NCBI GenBank assembly: GCA_035578905.1
Contig: JAQJVL010000416.1
Location: 633,947-697,946 of the forward strand
Source: Stictocephala bisonia
Lineage: Eukaryota > Arthropoda > Insecta > Hemiptera > Membracidae
Reading direction: 5' to 3'
DNA: 64,000 bases
Shown here: piece after piece, positions 35,801 to 42,039 of the stretch
How positions within the stretch are numbered: the first letter of the stretch is position 1
Layout: every line of letters starts with the position of its first letter
Notes under the pieces: generated by a model
Seen by the model: the letters and a program-made list of their open reading frames with translations, nothing else
Told to the model about the DNA's origin: nothing
Database searches by the model: none
Translations under genes and position numbers: made by a program

Positions 35801-37200
35801 CCTGTAGACCATGACTAAGCTATCTAACCTTCAAAATAGACCGTTGGGAAGAAATTTCTCATTTAGCATCACGAAACCAACGCTAAATGTGTGGTTGTGC
35901 GGCGGCAGTCTATGTTAATGAGCCCAGCCGCCGCAGATTTGCGGCATTGGGGCAGGAGTAGGTCACACCCGCCGCAAAATTGCGGCGGCAGTCTGTGGTT
36001 ATGATTTTTTGTTAACACTGTGGTAGCGAACATGTTAAGAGGTGAGTGGAAACGGCATATTTATCCTTATTTTTTATATATGCTATTACCGGAGTATCTT
36101 GCATAGGCCCTATTGTGATCATAACCCTTTCACTTGATAAGAACAGAGGCCTAAAAATTATTTGTTGTATATGTCATCAAAAGTCTTATGAATACTAACA
36201 TCTTAACTAAACTTTTCATATTTTAACTTAGGTATTTTTAAATACTACTTTTTACCTCATAGTAAGTAGCCTACACATTGCCAACAGGTGGTTATATAGT
36301 GGATGAACTATATAACCACTGAACCGACCGTAAGCTTGTTGGGATTTAAACCATGAACTTAGAATTCCACAGTCCAAACCTTTTAGTCACTGAGCCAATA
36401 TGCAATATCACTGATATTTATAGCATATATCAATCAATTTTGCTGTCGTAGGTAATTAGTAGACCGCAATAATTAGATCAACAATAGCCTAATTTAGTAA
36501 GAAAGCAATGCTTATAATGTAGTAGTAACAACTTGAACAGCATCGTAGTTTTCATCATTACCGATTCATTTATTGAAAGAATAGGCCTAGTGTTACCATT
36601 TACCTTTAATGGTTAGAACAAAAGTCAGTAATAGTCACACGCGAATCAATCACAACTGTAGCATCATTGCCGGCAGCCAGAAGAAACTCTTGTAATAATA
36701 GGCCTATGTCAATGGGCTAAAATGAGCAACAATTCAAAATCACTGAGTTCATTTGACCTCTATTATTATTAGAGAGTTTTCATACATTTTACACCATAGG
36801 CATCTTCTCTTTAACAGTATAACAACATTGCACATCACTAACAATAACCTACATAAGGTAACGGACTTCTTGAAAGCAAGTGCAGCAATCAGCATTACAC
36901 TGTCTTAGCTATTTAACTAATTTAGTTGGTTGTCAATTATAGAGATTATTTAAATAAATTGCAAACATGGATTGTGGTAGGCCTACCACATTAATTAATT
37001 TTTGGTCGTCAATTACAAAATAACACTTATAGCTCACACATTTCGATTAGCTTTCTTACCTTGGAGTGCTGGACACTTAATGCTATTTTATTCAAAAGGA
37101 TTGTAATTGATTGAATTACATTTCCTCTTTGTCCAGATTTAAGTAATTCTGGAATTAAAAAAGATTTACGATCTTCTTTTTTCACTTCGGAGTCTTCCAT
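1416..37200 (-). CDS. MYBBP1A: MYBBP1A / Pol5-type nucleolar protein, 13 exons seen, 3' end off the left edge
   Basis: Thirteen minus-strand exons with GT..AG borders join in frame to 777 codons plus 2 bases starting at the ATG at 37198-37200. Family knowledge: MYBBP1A in animals and Pol5 in yeast are HEAT-repeat-like nucleolar proteins that act in rRNA synthesis and ribosome biogenesis and bind transcription factors. Seen in the sequence: an N-terminal helical part with VLIRGISSRNTLVQ (exon 2) and the family-like GKVLIFGVLVRSGVL (exon 3); a helical middle with WRLDQLIFLFDLGFF (exon 8); HWTEVVVEMILSLLSRNSHL and HRHLIGCIFSHFCPHMTP (exon 11); a strongly acidic stretch around residues 673-705 (exon 12) followed by RRAVFEALG; and DLDEMDEAEAARVDKALSEA plus a basic AFRANRQSKSKK stretch (exon 13). 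Animal homologues run to roughly 1200-1300 residues, so about a third is missing to the left. Family assignment rests on motif recognition without a database search. Confidence 0.9.
2343..2480. mobile_element. Fragment with a TTAACCCTTTGAGCCC end
   Basis: TTAACCCTTTGAGCCCCAGC at 2343-2362 resembles the ends of the piggyBac-type MITEs at 19.2 and 21.5 kb (CCCTTTCAG). No matching right end is seen. The fragment runs into the truncated hAT copy that begins near 2480. Confidence 0.3.
2480..3473 (-). mobile_element. Truncated hAT-type element (family of the 12.1 kb element)
   Basis: Read on the minus strand it starts TAGGGGTGTGCGAGTA at 3473 and follows the 12105-14309 element for about 1 kb, including GTTTTAAGAGTAAACA and GAACTAGTTCAA. 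It stops matching near 2480 (after CCTAAAACGCC). A short ORF (3016-2789) matches the one in the 12.1 kb copy (VLVS.FM.QE.GREIRFK). No transposase motif was recognised in it. Confidence 0.7.
3780..3965 (+). repeat. SINE-like repeat, diverged
   Basis: GGAAGTCATGTTAAGCC, then TGGGCTCTTCTAAG, resemble the body of the tRNA-derived SINE at 32741-33030 (GGAAGTAACGTTAAGCC and CGGGCTTCTTAG). No tRNA-like head was found here, so it would be 5'-truncated. Confidence 0.35.
4226..4462 (-). CDS. MYBBP1A: MYBBP1A exon 12 (acidic region)
   Basis: The exon has 79 codons in phase 0/0, starting VLDPSNNSNPLLNSLDTDSE. It carries a long Asp/Glu/Ser run and then KLRRAVFEALGENGAQTDV, a Pol5/MYBBP1A-type LG helix. 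The donor is GTATGT. Confidence 0.9.
4463..6110. other. MYBBP1A intron 11, no other feature seen
   Basis: AT-rich intronic sequence. The two ORFs on the minus strand at 5276-5528 overlap in different frames and match nothing I recognise. Confidence 0.6.
6111..6314 (-). CDS. MYBBP1A: MYBBP1A exon 11
   Basis: The exon has 68 codons in phase 0/0. It contains the most recognisable family block, HWTEVVVEMILSLLSRNSHL followed by CIFSHFCPHMTPQNIHQILQ. The donor is GTAACT. Confidence 0.91.
7378..7533 (-). CDS. MYBBP1A: MYBBP1A exon 10
   Basis: The exon has 52 codons in phase 0/0, VITAWKKMFTVAEHIG through FAADVLQ. It lies only 119 bp from exon 9, the one short intron in the gene. The donor is GTAAGA. 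Confidence 0.89.
7653..7798 (-). CDS. MYBBP1A: MYBBP1A exon 9
   Basis: The exon is 146 bp. The first two bases complete a Gly codon, then it encodes LIRESFYGCLNQKLPNLVD through RVKLPAE. The acceptor ends TTATTTCAG and the donor is GTAATT. Confidence 0.88.
7799..9476. other. MYBBP1A intron 8 left of the mariner, no feature seen
   Basis: AT-rich sequence with only short ORFs; no repeat ends or coding motifs were recognised. Confidence 0.5.
9477..10815 (+). mobile_element. mariner-type transposon, decayed
   Basis: Imperfect terminal inverted repeats of about 30 bp begin GTAAGAGGGTCATTTTTAAA on the left and GTACGAGGGTAATTTTTTAA on the right strand. Both are flanked by TA (9475-9476 and 10816-10817), the expected mariner target duplication. 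The 1.34 kb length and the internal transposase relic fit a full-length but inactive copy. It sits in MYBBP1A intron 8. Confidence 0.9.
9647..10705 (+). pseudogene. mariner transposase relic
   Basis: The enzyme would cut and join DNA at TA sites. The intact first part starts MSINNHADCEVRSVIRFLNA, carries the helix-turn-helix region (PGWPTVINEELAQKVDEEIH) and reaches the first catalytic aspartate in VTGDETWVAYY. The frame breaks near 10160-10200 and further stops follow. The second aspartate is present in ILLHDNARPHVAA. The third motif survives only in a shifted frame (APSDFHLFRKLKEFLGG, near 10510), and the C-terminus is KCVAINGKYI before a stop at 10703. With at least two frameshifts and several stops it cannot give an active protein. 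The subfamily was not assigned. Confidence 0.9.
11068..11180 (-). CDS. MYBBP1A: MYBBP1A exon 8
   Basis: The exon is 113 bp (1 + 37 codons + 1). The acceptor TTCTGTCCAG was chosen over a later TTAG because only it gives an open frame: LLALQVIRSNLTWRLDQLIF continuing to GVELA. The donor is GTCAGT. The sequence matches the family pattern of a W..DQL helix followed by a hydrophobic FFP stretch. Confidence 0.86.
11726..15736 (+). mobile_element. Outer hAT-type element, split by an insertion of its own family
   Basis: The left part (11726-12104) matches the start of the 3473 and 12105 copies but lacks about 45 terminal bases. The right part (14318-15736) ends ACTCGCACACCCCTA, the family terminus. 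Across the insert the text reads CTAGTCACTTGTAAC then CTAACCTAAAATA, collinear with the uninterrupted inner copy. The outer copy also lacks a segment of about 230 bp corresponding to 12545-12780 of the inner copy. No transposase is recognised. Confidence 0.75.
12105..14309 (+). mobile_element. Inner hAT-type element with a perfect 8-bp target duplication
   Basis: It starts TAGGGGTGTGCGAGTACT and ends GGGCACACCCCTA, with inverted ends TAGGGGTGTGC. It is flanked by CTTGTAAC at 12097-12104 and again at 14310-14317, the 8-bp duplication expected of hAT transposition. Length is 2205 bp. A 77-codon ORF (12499-12732) is shared with the 2.5-3.5 kb copy in part, but there is no recognisable transposase, so it is non-autonomous. 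It sits in MYBBP1A intron 7. Confidence 0.85.
15987..16164 (-). CDS. MYBBP1A: MYBBP1A exon 7
   Basis: The exon is 178 bp (2 + 58 codons + 2). It encodes TRVVHQLSAHLSEKGVMKL through ERLHVTHLFC and ends AA before a GTAAGG donor. Both split codons rejoin cleanly with the neighbouring exons. Confidence 0.88.
16900..17259. mobile_element. hAT-like terminal fragment
   Basis: The right edge reads CATCACGCACCCCTA, which inverted is TAGGGGTGCGTGATG, a hAT-type terminus different from the 12.1 kb family. The left end was not found, so the start given is approximate. A related GTGCGATGCA stretch occurs near 4540. Confidence 0.35.
17653..18068. repeat. Foldback element with simple-repeat core
   Basis: The left arm (about 17653-17760) carries GTAGTAGTAACATACACA and TCTCACAAATTTT. 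The right arm (about 17979-18068) carries the inverse, AAAATTTGTGAGATTATGTG then TACGTTACTACTACTC. Between them lie (GAGT)n, a 45-bp (AG)n run and a pyrimidine-rich TC stretch. It lies in MYBBP1A intron 6, very close to exon 6. Confidence 0.65.
17760..17975. repeat. Simple repeats: GAGT/GGGT, (AG)n, (TC)n
   Basis: GAGTGAGTG and GGTGGGTG repeats run into an uninterrupted AG run (about 17825-17867), and after 50 bp come TCCC/TC-rich repeats. The Ser-Leu repeat ORFs here are translations of these simple repeats. Confidence 0.9.
18197..18410 (-). CDS. MYBBP1A: MYBBP1A exon 6
   Basis: The exon has 71 codons plus one base. It starts VPGLLTPKLVSCFMRKC after the acceptor TTGTTTCAG and ends FDLNS plus G before a GTAAAA donor. 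The leftover G completes a Gly codon with exon 7. Confidence 0.88.
19197..20237. mobile_element. piggyBac-type MITE inserted in a LINE
   Basis: Inverted ends CCCTTTCAGTGC (left) and GCACTGAAAGGG (right) are flanked on the left by TTAA (19193-19196) and on the right by TAAA (20238-20241), a one-base-decayed TTAA. Length is 1041 bp with no transposase. It separates the two reverse-transcriptase fragments of the surrounding LINE. Confidence 0.6.
20383..20506. repeat. 34-bp direct repeat pair followed by a 17-bp-arm hairpin
   Basis: GTACCACTGTACGTGTATGG plus a GGGTGGGCGG tract is repeated twice (20383-20416, 20419-20452). Then GACAATATCTAATTATA (20466-20482) is repeated perfectly inverted at 20490-20506 with a 7-base loop. 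Confidence 0.85.
21474..22477. mobile_element. piggyBac-type MITE, TTAA flanked
   Basis: TTAA at 21470-21473 and 22478-22481 bracket inverted ends ACCTTCAAGGAGTA and, on the other strand, CCCTTTCAGGAGTA. AACGTCAT/ATGACGTT motifs recur just inside both ends. Length is 1004 bp. No transposase is recognised. It lies in MYBBP1A intron 5. Confidence 0.65.
22990..23196 (-). CDS. MYBBP1A: MYBBP1A exon 5
   Basis: The exon has 69 codons in phase 0/0, from NDFKLNSFNHPIYSDIF to QLEDASQ. Its acceptor ends ATGTTGCAG and its donor is GTTGGT, a weaker than average donor. Confidence 0.87.
23235..23345 (-). repeat. Second copy of the repeat next to the 17.7 kb foldback
   Basis: Read on the minus strand it gives TAGATAAGTTTGCTTATGTC and CTAGTGCCCTTTAACCTAA, matching 18040-18130 on the plus strand. 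It sits about 40 bp from MYBBP1A exon 5, as the other copy sits beside exon 6. Confidence 0.7.
23622..24206. mobile_element. TTAA-flanked MITE
   Basis: TTAA at 23618-23621 and 24207-24210 bracket GGTGTTTGG on the left and, read inward, GGTGGTTTGGCC on the right. Length is 585 bp. No coding capacity is recognised. Confidence 0.55.
25087..25299 (-). CDS. MYBBP1A: MYBBP1A exon 4
   Basis: The exon has 71 codons in phase 0/0, from IDASVMKKTVWQLLQ to GLVTALQ. Its acceptor ends TTTGTGCAG and its donor is GTACAA. Confidence 0.87.
25747..26839. mobile_element. Long foldback MITE, arms about 435 bp
   Basis: The ends read TACAGGGGTTTCACGAGG on the left and, inverted, TACAGGTTGTTTCGTAAGAG on the right. 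The arms (25747-26182 and 26407-26839) pair over almost their whole length, for example GGCCTATCTCGCCTT against AAGGCGAGATAGGC and CAAAATGGCAGCCATAAG against its inverse. The loop is about 224 bp. No ORF of note. It lies in MYBBP1A intron 3. Confidence 0.85.
27074..27256 (-). CDS. MYBBP1A: MYBBP1A exon 3
   Basis: The exon has 61 codons in phase 0/0 with a GTAAGG donor. It encodes EEGEILLGKVLIFGVLVRSG, which matches the family's conserved stretch ending in a leucine-rich run plus RSG or KSG. Confidence 0.9.
27264..27325. repeat. Two-copy tandem duplication
   Basis: ACAAGTTCATTTCATAAATA followed by TTACTTT occurs twice in tandem, immediately upstream of MYBBP1A exon 3. Confidence 0.85.
28771..28968 (-). 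CDS. MYBBP1A: MYBBP1A exon 2
   Basis: The exon has 66 codons in phase 0/0. It follows a pyrimidine-rich acceptor ending TTGTTACAG and ends at a GTAAGA donor. It encodes the N-terminal helical repeat beginning DLSAFQRIMKVLIRG. Confidence 0.88.
29270..29950 (+). mobile_element. LINE 3' fragment with RNase H and C-terminal Cys domain
   Basis: Translation gives SDSQAAIK just upstream, then RLIWVHGHAGIDENERADAL, the C-terminal RNase H signature of some LINE clades (D..AA, GH.GI..NE.AD). After a one-frame change at about 29645 it continues MGLLTGHNLFHRNMKIMGL and a CRLCEEDEESFIHILYHC zinc-knuckle-like stretch. Upstream reverse transcriptase is missing. A frameshift makes it a relic. It lies in MYBBP1A intron 1. 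Confidence 0.75.
29955..30362 (+). mobile_element. Second LINE 3' end, different lineage, with ATTCT tail
   Basis: SFNLYNKLPLHIRQLSYSKF then NKFLLNHPFYSLSEF matches the C-terminus of LINEs like that at 43.9-44.5 kb (ALPYSIKNKF...SYLISKSLYSLDE). An untranslated region follows, ending AATATTCTATTCTA, a short ATTCT microsatellite tail. It abuts the RNase H fragment. Confidence 0.65.
31341..31738. repeat. 44-bp minisatellite, nine copies
   Basis: The unit starts TTTTGCCATTACTGTATATG and ends CAGAGAGCTACTTAC; copies begin at 31341, 31385 and every 44 bp after that. Units are nearly identical (single changes such as TTATTG for TTACTG and GCTGC for GCTAC), which suggests recent expansion. It lies in MYBBP1A intron 1. 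Confidence 0.95.
32741..33030 (+). repeat. tRNA-derived SINE
   Basis: The head GGGTTGTAGCTAAGCGG looks like an A box and GGTTTGATTCCCG like a B box, about 36 bp apart, as in a tRNA. The tRNA fold is lost further on. A body with GTAACGTTAAGCC follows and an AATTTAATAAAAATG tail ends it. The internal promoter would be for RNA polymerase III. Confidence 0.65.
33306..33609. promoter_or_regulatory. piggyBac subterminal palindromes, left cluster
   Basis: Three inverted sequences occur: GCCGCAAATATGCGGC (33306-33321), GCCGCATATATGCGG (from 33526) and GTGCCGCTTATAAGCGGCAC (33590-33609, a perfect 20-bp palindrome). They may bind the transposase or structure the end; this role is inferred. Confidence 0.7.
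33790..35634 (-). pseudogene. piggyBac transposase relic
   Basis: A DDE-type transposase that moves DNA into TTAA sites. The first 317 codons are open: an acidic N-terminus, then WSDLTRDELKKFLDLCILIG, FESILQCMCFYN and LSLDEAMILFRADCRLD with the first catalytic aspartate. Frameshifts follow near 34700 and 34625. The next frame carries GKGHTVYLDNFYNSVDLAEN, with the second aspartate, and CGTLRVDRVGNP. After another shift near 34340 come VMKWRDKRDVLTISTTDG and YNKGMSGIDYHSV, with the third aspartate. A further shift near 34180 gives RWYKKIFFHLLDVALWNS. The cysteine-rich C-terminal domain (RCHVCRAAHNKRSD, FTCSVCRQKK, LCMPTC) survives to the stop at 33790-33792. At least four frameshifts inactivate it. 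Confidence 0.92.
35930..35986. promoter_or_regulatory. piggyBac subterminal palindromes, right cluster
   Basis: GCCGCAGATTTGCGGC (35930-35945) and GCCGCAAAATTGCGGC (35971-35986) repeat the GCCGC-6-GCGGC design of the left cluster. A related TGCGGCGGCAG occurs twice nearby. Confidence 0.7.
36335..36402 (-). repeat. tRNA-like SINE head
   Basis: On the minus strand GGCTCAGTGACTAAAAGG resembles an A box and GGTTTAAATCCC a B box. It lacks a foldable acceptor stem, so it is a SINE relic, not a tRNA gene. Confidence 0.5.
36611..36744 (+). repeat. Inverted partner of the 37.45 kb segment
   Basis: GGTTAGAACAAAAGTCAGTA, CAATCACAACTGTAGC and AGAAGAAACTCTTGTAATAA match the reverse complement of 37453-37588 at roughly 85 % by eye. 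It lies in intron 1, left of exon 1. Confidence 0.8.
37060..37200 (-). CDS. MYBBP1A: MYBBP1A exon 1 (start codon)
   Basis: This exon holds 47 codons, from MEDSEVKKEDRKSFLIPELL to LSVQHSK, and ends at a GTAAGA donor in phase 0. The ATG is the only one in frame before the donor, and translation downstream continues without a break, which supports the start. No TATA box is evident just upstream. Confidence 0.85.
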
Positions 37201-37452
37201 AATGTAGCCAAACGACAGATTCGAAGCTGGCTGATATTGTTATATACACAAACACTAACCTAAACGTCTAAAAGAGTAAAAGACAGGCTCAGCAGACAGC
37301 CTCTTGGAATGAAAGGTTAGGATTACAATAACAACAACAACACGTGTTACCATGTACGCATGGAGTACTTAAGCAGTATACTGTTTTTGGCTTTTATTAT
37401 TATGGCAAAACAATTCCTACTTTTGCCGAATGTAGGCCAAATGAACTTTTTT

Positions 37453-37588
37453 TGTGATTTTGAACTGTTGCTCATTTAAGCCCATCGACAAAGGCCTATT
37501 ATTACAAGAGTTTCTTCTGGTTGCTGACAATAACGCTACAGTTGTGATTGATTTACGCTTAAATACATTACTGACTTTTGTTCTAACC
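37453..37588 (-). repeat. Inverted partner of the 36.6 kb segment
   Basis: The reverse strand is open here (VSNVFKRKSITTVALLSATR then NSCNNRPLSMGLNEQQFKIT) while the 36.6 kb copy has stops. The coding origin is not recognised. It lies about 250 bp upstream of the MYBBP1A start and abuts a LINE relic. Confidence 0.75.
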
Positions 37589-37589
37589 A

Positions 37590-39095
37590 TTACGATAGAG
37601 TTAATCATAGTATTCTGTTGCGTAAACTTGGAAACTATGGAGTTCCAAGTCGGATTATGAAATTGACTCACAACTTTCTCAAAGATAGGTTGCAATGTAC
37701 AGTAATTACTTTTGACAGTTGTCGTGAGGTGAGGGTTATAGGTCTGACATTCGGATTGTTGAATGTGGAGTTCCACCGGGCTTCATCCTGGGGCCATTCC
37801 TGTATATTTGCTATATGTGAATGATTTCCATACGTGGATAGTGTATTCGTGATCATGTATGCACATGACACATCTGAGCTGTGTTGGACTAAGAACCTTT
37901 TAAACCTTAAAACAGTATCAATTAATTTAACCACTTCTTCCTGTGGATATTTTAATGAAATAGATTTTTAAGTGAATTTATATAAAACAGAGTTATTACG
38001 TTTTGGTATTGATAATTTTGTTCCAGCATTTAATATTGAAACTAGTGATATTGATGTAAATAGTAATGAATTTTGTAAATTCTTAAGTGTATATTTTGAT
38101 AATTATCTCGATTGGAGTAAGCAAAATGATTGTTAGAAAAAAATTGTTGCGTGGCATTTACCTTTTGACAAGACTTTCAAACTATTTGGATACAGATAGA
38201 TTAAAGACTGTTTATTTTGGTGTGTTTACCCTTATATTGCTTATGGACTGGCTATGTTGGATGGTACATACCACTCGTACAGGAATAGAATATTTTTGTA
38301 ACAAAAAAAGGTGATAGGACTTATTAGAAAAGGGGATTTTAGACATTCATGTAGAGATTTGATTGTAAATTTGAAAGTACTTACATTCTATAGGTTATAT
38401 GTGTATCAAATTATAAATCTGGCAATGGATGGAAATAAATTCGATACAAGCAATAGTCAAATACAAGACCATAATACAAGTCAAAGGCATGATTACTTTA
38501 GATCAAGAAGACATTGCAATCGAACAGTAAACAGCCCATATGTGAGGGGAGCTATATTCTATAGTAATTTCCAAAAATATGTAAAATGTTTGGAAGCGTA
38601 TACATTCAAAATTACAATGAAGAATTAGCTTATAAGTAGATGTCCATACAGCCTTGACGAAATTTGATCTAGATGTAGGTGAATAATATTTAACAGTACA
38701 AGTAAACGTCACACAACACAAATTTAATACAATATAAGCACAAAATGCACAAATATATTTTGCACTTGTATTCTAATATATTTGTGCATTTTGTGCTTAT
38801 ATTGTAATAAATTTGTGTTGTGTGACGTTTACTTGTACTGTATTTGTATCAACACGTACTAAGCTAATTAAAAAAAACTATTAATATTTTTAAGCATCAT
38901 ATATTATTGTTTTTCATGATTAACTAATTTATTTATGTTTTTCTCTTTATTTAATATAGGCATATACTGATAATTTTAAAATTATTTATTTTATTTAAAT
39001 ACATGTTTTCGCATGATTAATTTGACTATTGCAATGCATGTATCATGTTTACTACAATAAAAGATTTATTTTCATAAGATTTGATTTGATTACGG
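37590..39095 (+). mobile_element. Decayed LINE with TTTGA tail
   Basis: Frames broken by stops still read VNHSILLRKLGNYGVPSRIM, the reverse-transcriptase region before the catalytic core. Later come NSNEFCKFLSVYFDNYLDWS, the thumb, and a C-terminus ending LISRCPYSLDE, as in the 44.4 kb copy. The 3' end is AAGATTTGATTTGATT. A hairpin (38693-38841) lies between the C-terminus and the tail. Confidence 0.7.
38693..38841. repeat. Hairpin with 66-bp arms
   Basis: ACAGTACAAGTAAACGTCAC on the left and GTGACGTTTACTTGTACTGT on the right are the ends of two 66-bp arms separated by about 17 bases. Only about one mismatch is seen along the arms. Part of the same sequence recurs at 43831-43927. Confidence 0.9.
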
Positions 39096-39239
39096 CTTTG
39101 TTTTGTCAATTTAATTAAAATTGCATTACTCATTGCAGACCCCTTCTATGAATATTGCTGGTTTTATACAAAGTTAACATGTGGTATTAGCATATTATAT
39201 CATGATACATTTTGAGAAGGATCAGCTGATAACCACCGG

Positions 39240-39420
39240 CTGTTCATTTGTCATTGGGCTATTAATTAATGACACTTTCTAAGGAATAGTCAGCCTTAGT
39301 TTGTAACAATGACTACATTCGCTCATCTACACTCATCACACTCATTCGAAATCCATATTCGCCCATATCTTGACGATCGGCGTCTTATGAATAAATAAAA
39401 AAAAAATAAATAAATAAAAA
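39240..39420 (+). repeat. SINE 3' part (family of the 47.2 kb copy)
   Basis: CATCTACACTCATCACAC, TATCTTGACGATCGGCGTCT and an AATAAATAA-rich tail match 47330-47492 and, inverted, 52290-52400. The 5' head is not recognisable. Confidence 0.75.
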
Positions 39421-39582
39421 AATATTGTTGTAATAATAAGGCCTTTGATACTAAGTTGGTCTGAATGTATTAGTATGAATTAGTTTTTGTAACTATAGTT
39501 GAACTTGATTTAATTTGTACAGTATGAAAAAATTATAATGTTATGCTATTCCATTTTCTGTTGAATATGCTTGATGGAATAT

Positions 39583-40031
39583 ACAGGGTGGAAAAATATG
39601 TAAACGCTTTCACAACTTTTGTATGGATTCACTTGTAAAAGTTAAAACTTGTACATGATCATGGTTACAAAGAACACACTTTTTTGACAACATTTAATCT
39701 TTTTAGGAGGACGGCCCACGAGGAGTTGAACGAAAATCTTCATTGTAAGCCTAGATCAAGTTTGGTATAGAAAGAAAGTTCCATTAAAGAGAAAATTAAT
39801 TGATTCAAACCGGACTTCGAAAGGTTTATCCTTTCCAGAGTAGCGGTCATTTGAATTTCAAATTTACTAATTTGAACAAATTATTTCTCAGCTATTTAAC
39901 GTTTTCAGGTAAATTATTTTGATAAAAAGGTTATACTTTATGGAACACAATATTAAAAACAAAAATTAAATTATCGATGGAAAAAATAACGTTGTTGTAA
40001 AGCGTTTCCGTATTTTTTTCTCCACCCCATG
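39583..40031. mobile_element. Short inverted-repeat MITE
   Basis: The left end is CAGGGTGGAAAAATATGTAA followed by ACGCTTTCACAAC; the right end inverted is CATGGGGTGGAGAAAA then ACGGAAACGCTTTACAAC. Length is about 450 bp, without ORF. Confidence 0.65.
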
Positions 40032-40476
40032 TTTTGTTTTAGAAAAGAACTAATTAATTTTTGTCAAATTCCTCAAAATAAATTAAAAAATACTTTTTAT
40101 ACACTTTGTGGAATTTCACCAAAATGTGTTCTTTTATAGAATGCTGTTACGTGTTCTGACATTTCCATTAGAATTTCTAGATCGTGTCATCTAATTTATA
40201 CTTAGGTCTTTGACTCTCTGTTATTTTACAAATAACCGCCAGCAAAGTATACTGCCTGGCAGATAAACCTTGTAGACAATTCAGATGTGTTACTTAGACA
40301 TTTGTATTTCTTTACAACCCGTTGTTTTAAGATAGTAATGCAATGCAACTATTCACTTTAAAGTGTTATATATATACCAAATATCTACACTGTAACTGCA
40401 AATTTACAATATATAAATACCACCCTTCTATTCAGTTCAGATTTATCCTATTAAAATATGATACTTGTAACCTTAA

Positions 40477-41143
40477 AGGGGTTTTACACACGTTTTATTG
40501 TACGCCTTATCGTTCATATTAAAGGTACTTTAAGACGTCCCTTTTCTTCTGTGTTCACACGGCAACGTCTTTCCTTACGTTTTAGCTGAGCTCAGTTCGG
40601 CCAACGTTTAGGTTATGTTTACATTATAGTTCTAGAATGGAAGAAGCGCTTATATTATTCTCGACTATTGACTCTCGTTCGTGTATTTTATTACGGTTAC
40701 TATAATCCTGTTTTTTTCTTTTTTTAATATGCCACAAACAAGAACATTCTTATACAGCTCAATAAAATCTGTAAGAAATTAACGAGTACATAGTCGTAGA
40801 TCTGTTGACACAATTTGCTAGATACTTTTTTTAATAAAGGAAACTAAATAACTTTGCTTTTTTAAATCGAAAATCTTACCAACCAAATAGGACCGAAACG
40901 TTAGTACTGTATAGTGATTCCTACTTCTGGCGATATGACAAACAAGGAAATTTGTTCAAACCCTCCATCTTATCATTGCAGTTTTCACAAAACAATGCTT
41001 GCCTCGTCAGTTTTCATATCCGTATTTCGTTTTCATTCCGTTTCGACAAAACGTACCTTTTGCTGTCCATACGCTACGCTTTGGCTGATAGGATTTGTCC
41101 TTGCCAACTAAGTGTACAGTAAGACGTTGCGTGTAAACCCCCC
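40477..41143. mobile_element. MITE with TAA duplication, PIF/Harbinger-like
   Basis: TAA flanks both sides (40474-40476, 41144-41146). The ends read AGGGGTTTTACACACG on the left and GGGGGGTTTACACGCA on the inverted right. Three-base TWA duplications point to PIF/Harbinger; assignment is an inference. Confidence 0.55.
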
Positions 41144-41146
41144 TAA

Positions 41147-42039
41147 GAGTCTGCAGAGGCTGACGGAGGCAGTCAGCCATGTTGGTTTTATTCCTTTTAA
41201 GAACAACGTTATTTTCGAACCGGACATACGATTACGCGTATCCAACTTAAAAAGTTATTTTAAACGAAAAAAAAATGCATTTGATTAAGAATGAAATTGT
41301 GCGTCAGAATTTCTTTGCGAATTCCTAATTAGTTTTATTTAAACAAATATAAAAAAATGTTTAGTTTGAAATGTTATTTTCACTTGTTTGACAAAACTAA
41401 GCGTATATATTCAAGATAAAAATAAAAATATTCATTTAAAAAGAACTCTCTGCAAAATAAATGAGTAACATTCTTCAGATTCAGATTGAAAGAATAAAAC
41501 TGTTATAATTAATATTGGCCTCTTAAATAACTAATTATCTTACCACTCCAGATGCCTGTAAATAAAACTGTGAATGCTAAATTGAAATAATTTTAATGAA
41601 GTTATCACTATCAATTTAAAAAAACGCTGTAATATCATAATTTATGTAATTGGATTTTCGCTATCTCGCAGCGATATTAAATAGTTTAATAAACACTTTT
41701 GTAAATTGAATGAATAGTAATGACAAATTATAACTTCAACTTGTTTTAGTCACTCGGAAAGATGTGTACATTAAATAAGTTGAATAATTAGTCACGAGAT
41801 AGAATAAGAAGTTTAAGTTCAATGAGTAGTTTTAAAATTTTACTAATCTAAGTTTGTTATTTGTATGTTTACTATAAATAAATAAATTAAATTACCTGAA
41901 ACATATGTAACCTGGAATATGACAGTAGAATTTCAGAAAAATAGAGGAAAAGAAACGTATTCCGTAGTTTTAACATAATATCATTAGTCCACTGACTTAC
42001 ATGTGCGAGTTTGAGTCAATTGCAAAAATTATGATTTGT
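41147..42039. other. Intergenic, nothing recognised
   Basis: AT-rich sequence between a MITE and a SINE; no ORF, repeat end or splice pattern could be supported. Confidence 0.5.

Larger units (their letters stand above)
33289..36034 (-). mobile_element. piggyBac transposon, nearly complete, inactive
   Basis: It is flanked by TTAA on both sides (33285-33288 and 36035-36038). The terminal inverted repeats read CACGTTCGCTACCAG on the left and CATGTTCGCTACCAC on the right. The 2.75 kb body holds a transposase relic on the minus strand and palindromes of the GCCGC...GCGGC type near both ends. It lies in MYBBP1A intron 1, about 1 kb from exon 1. Confidence 0.92.
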
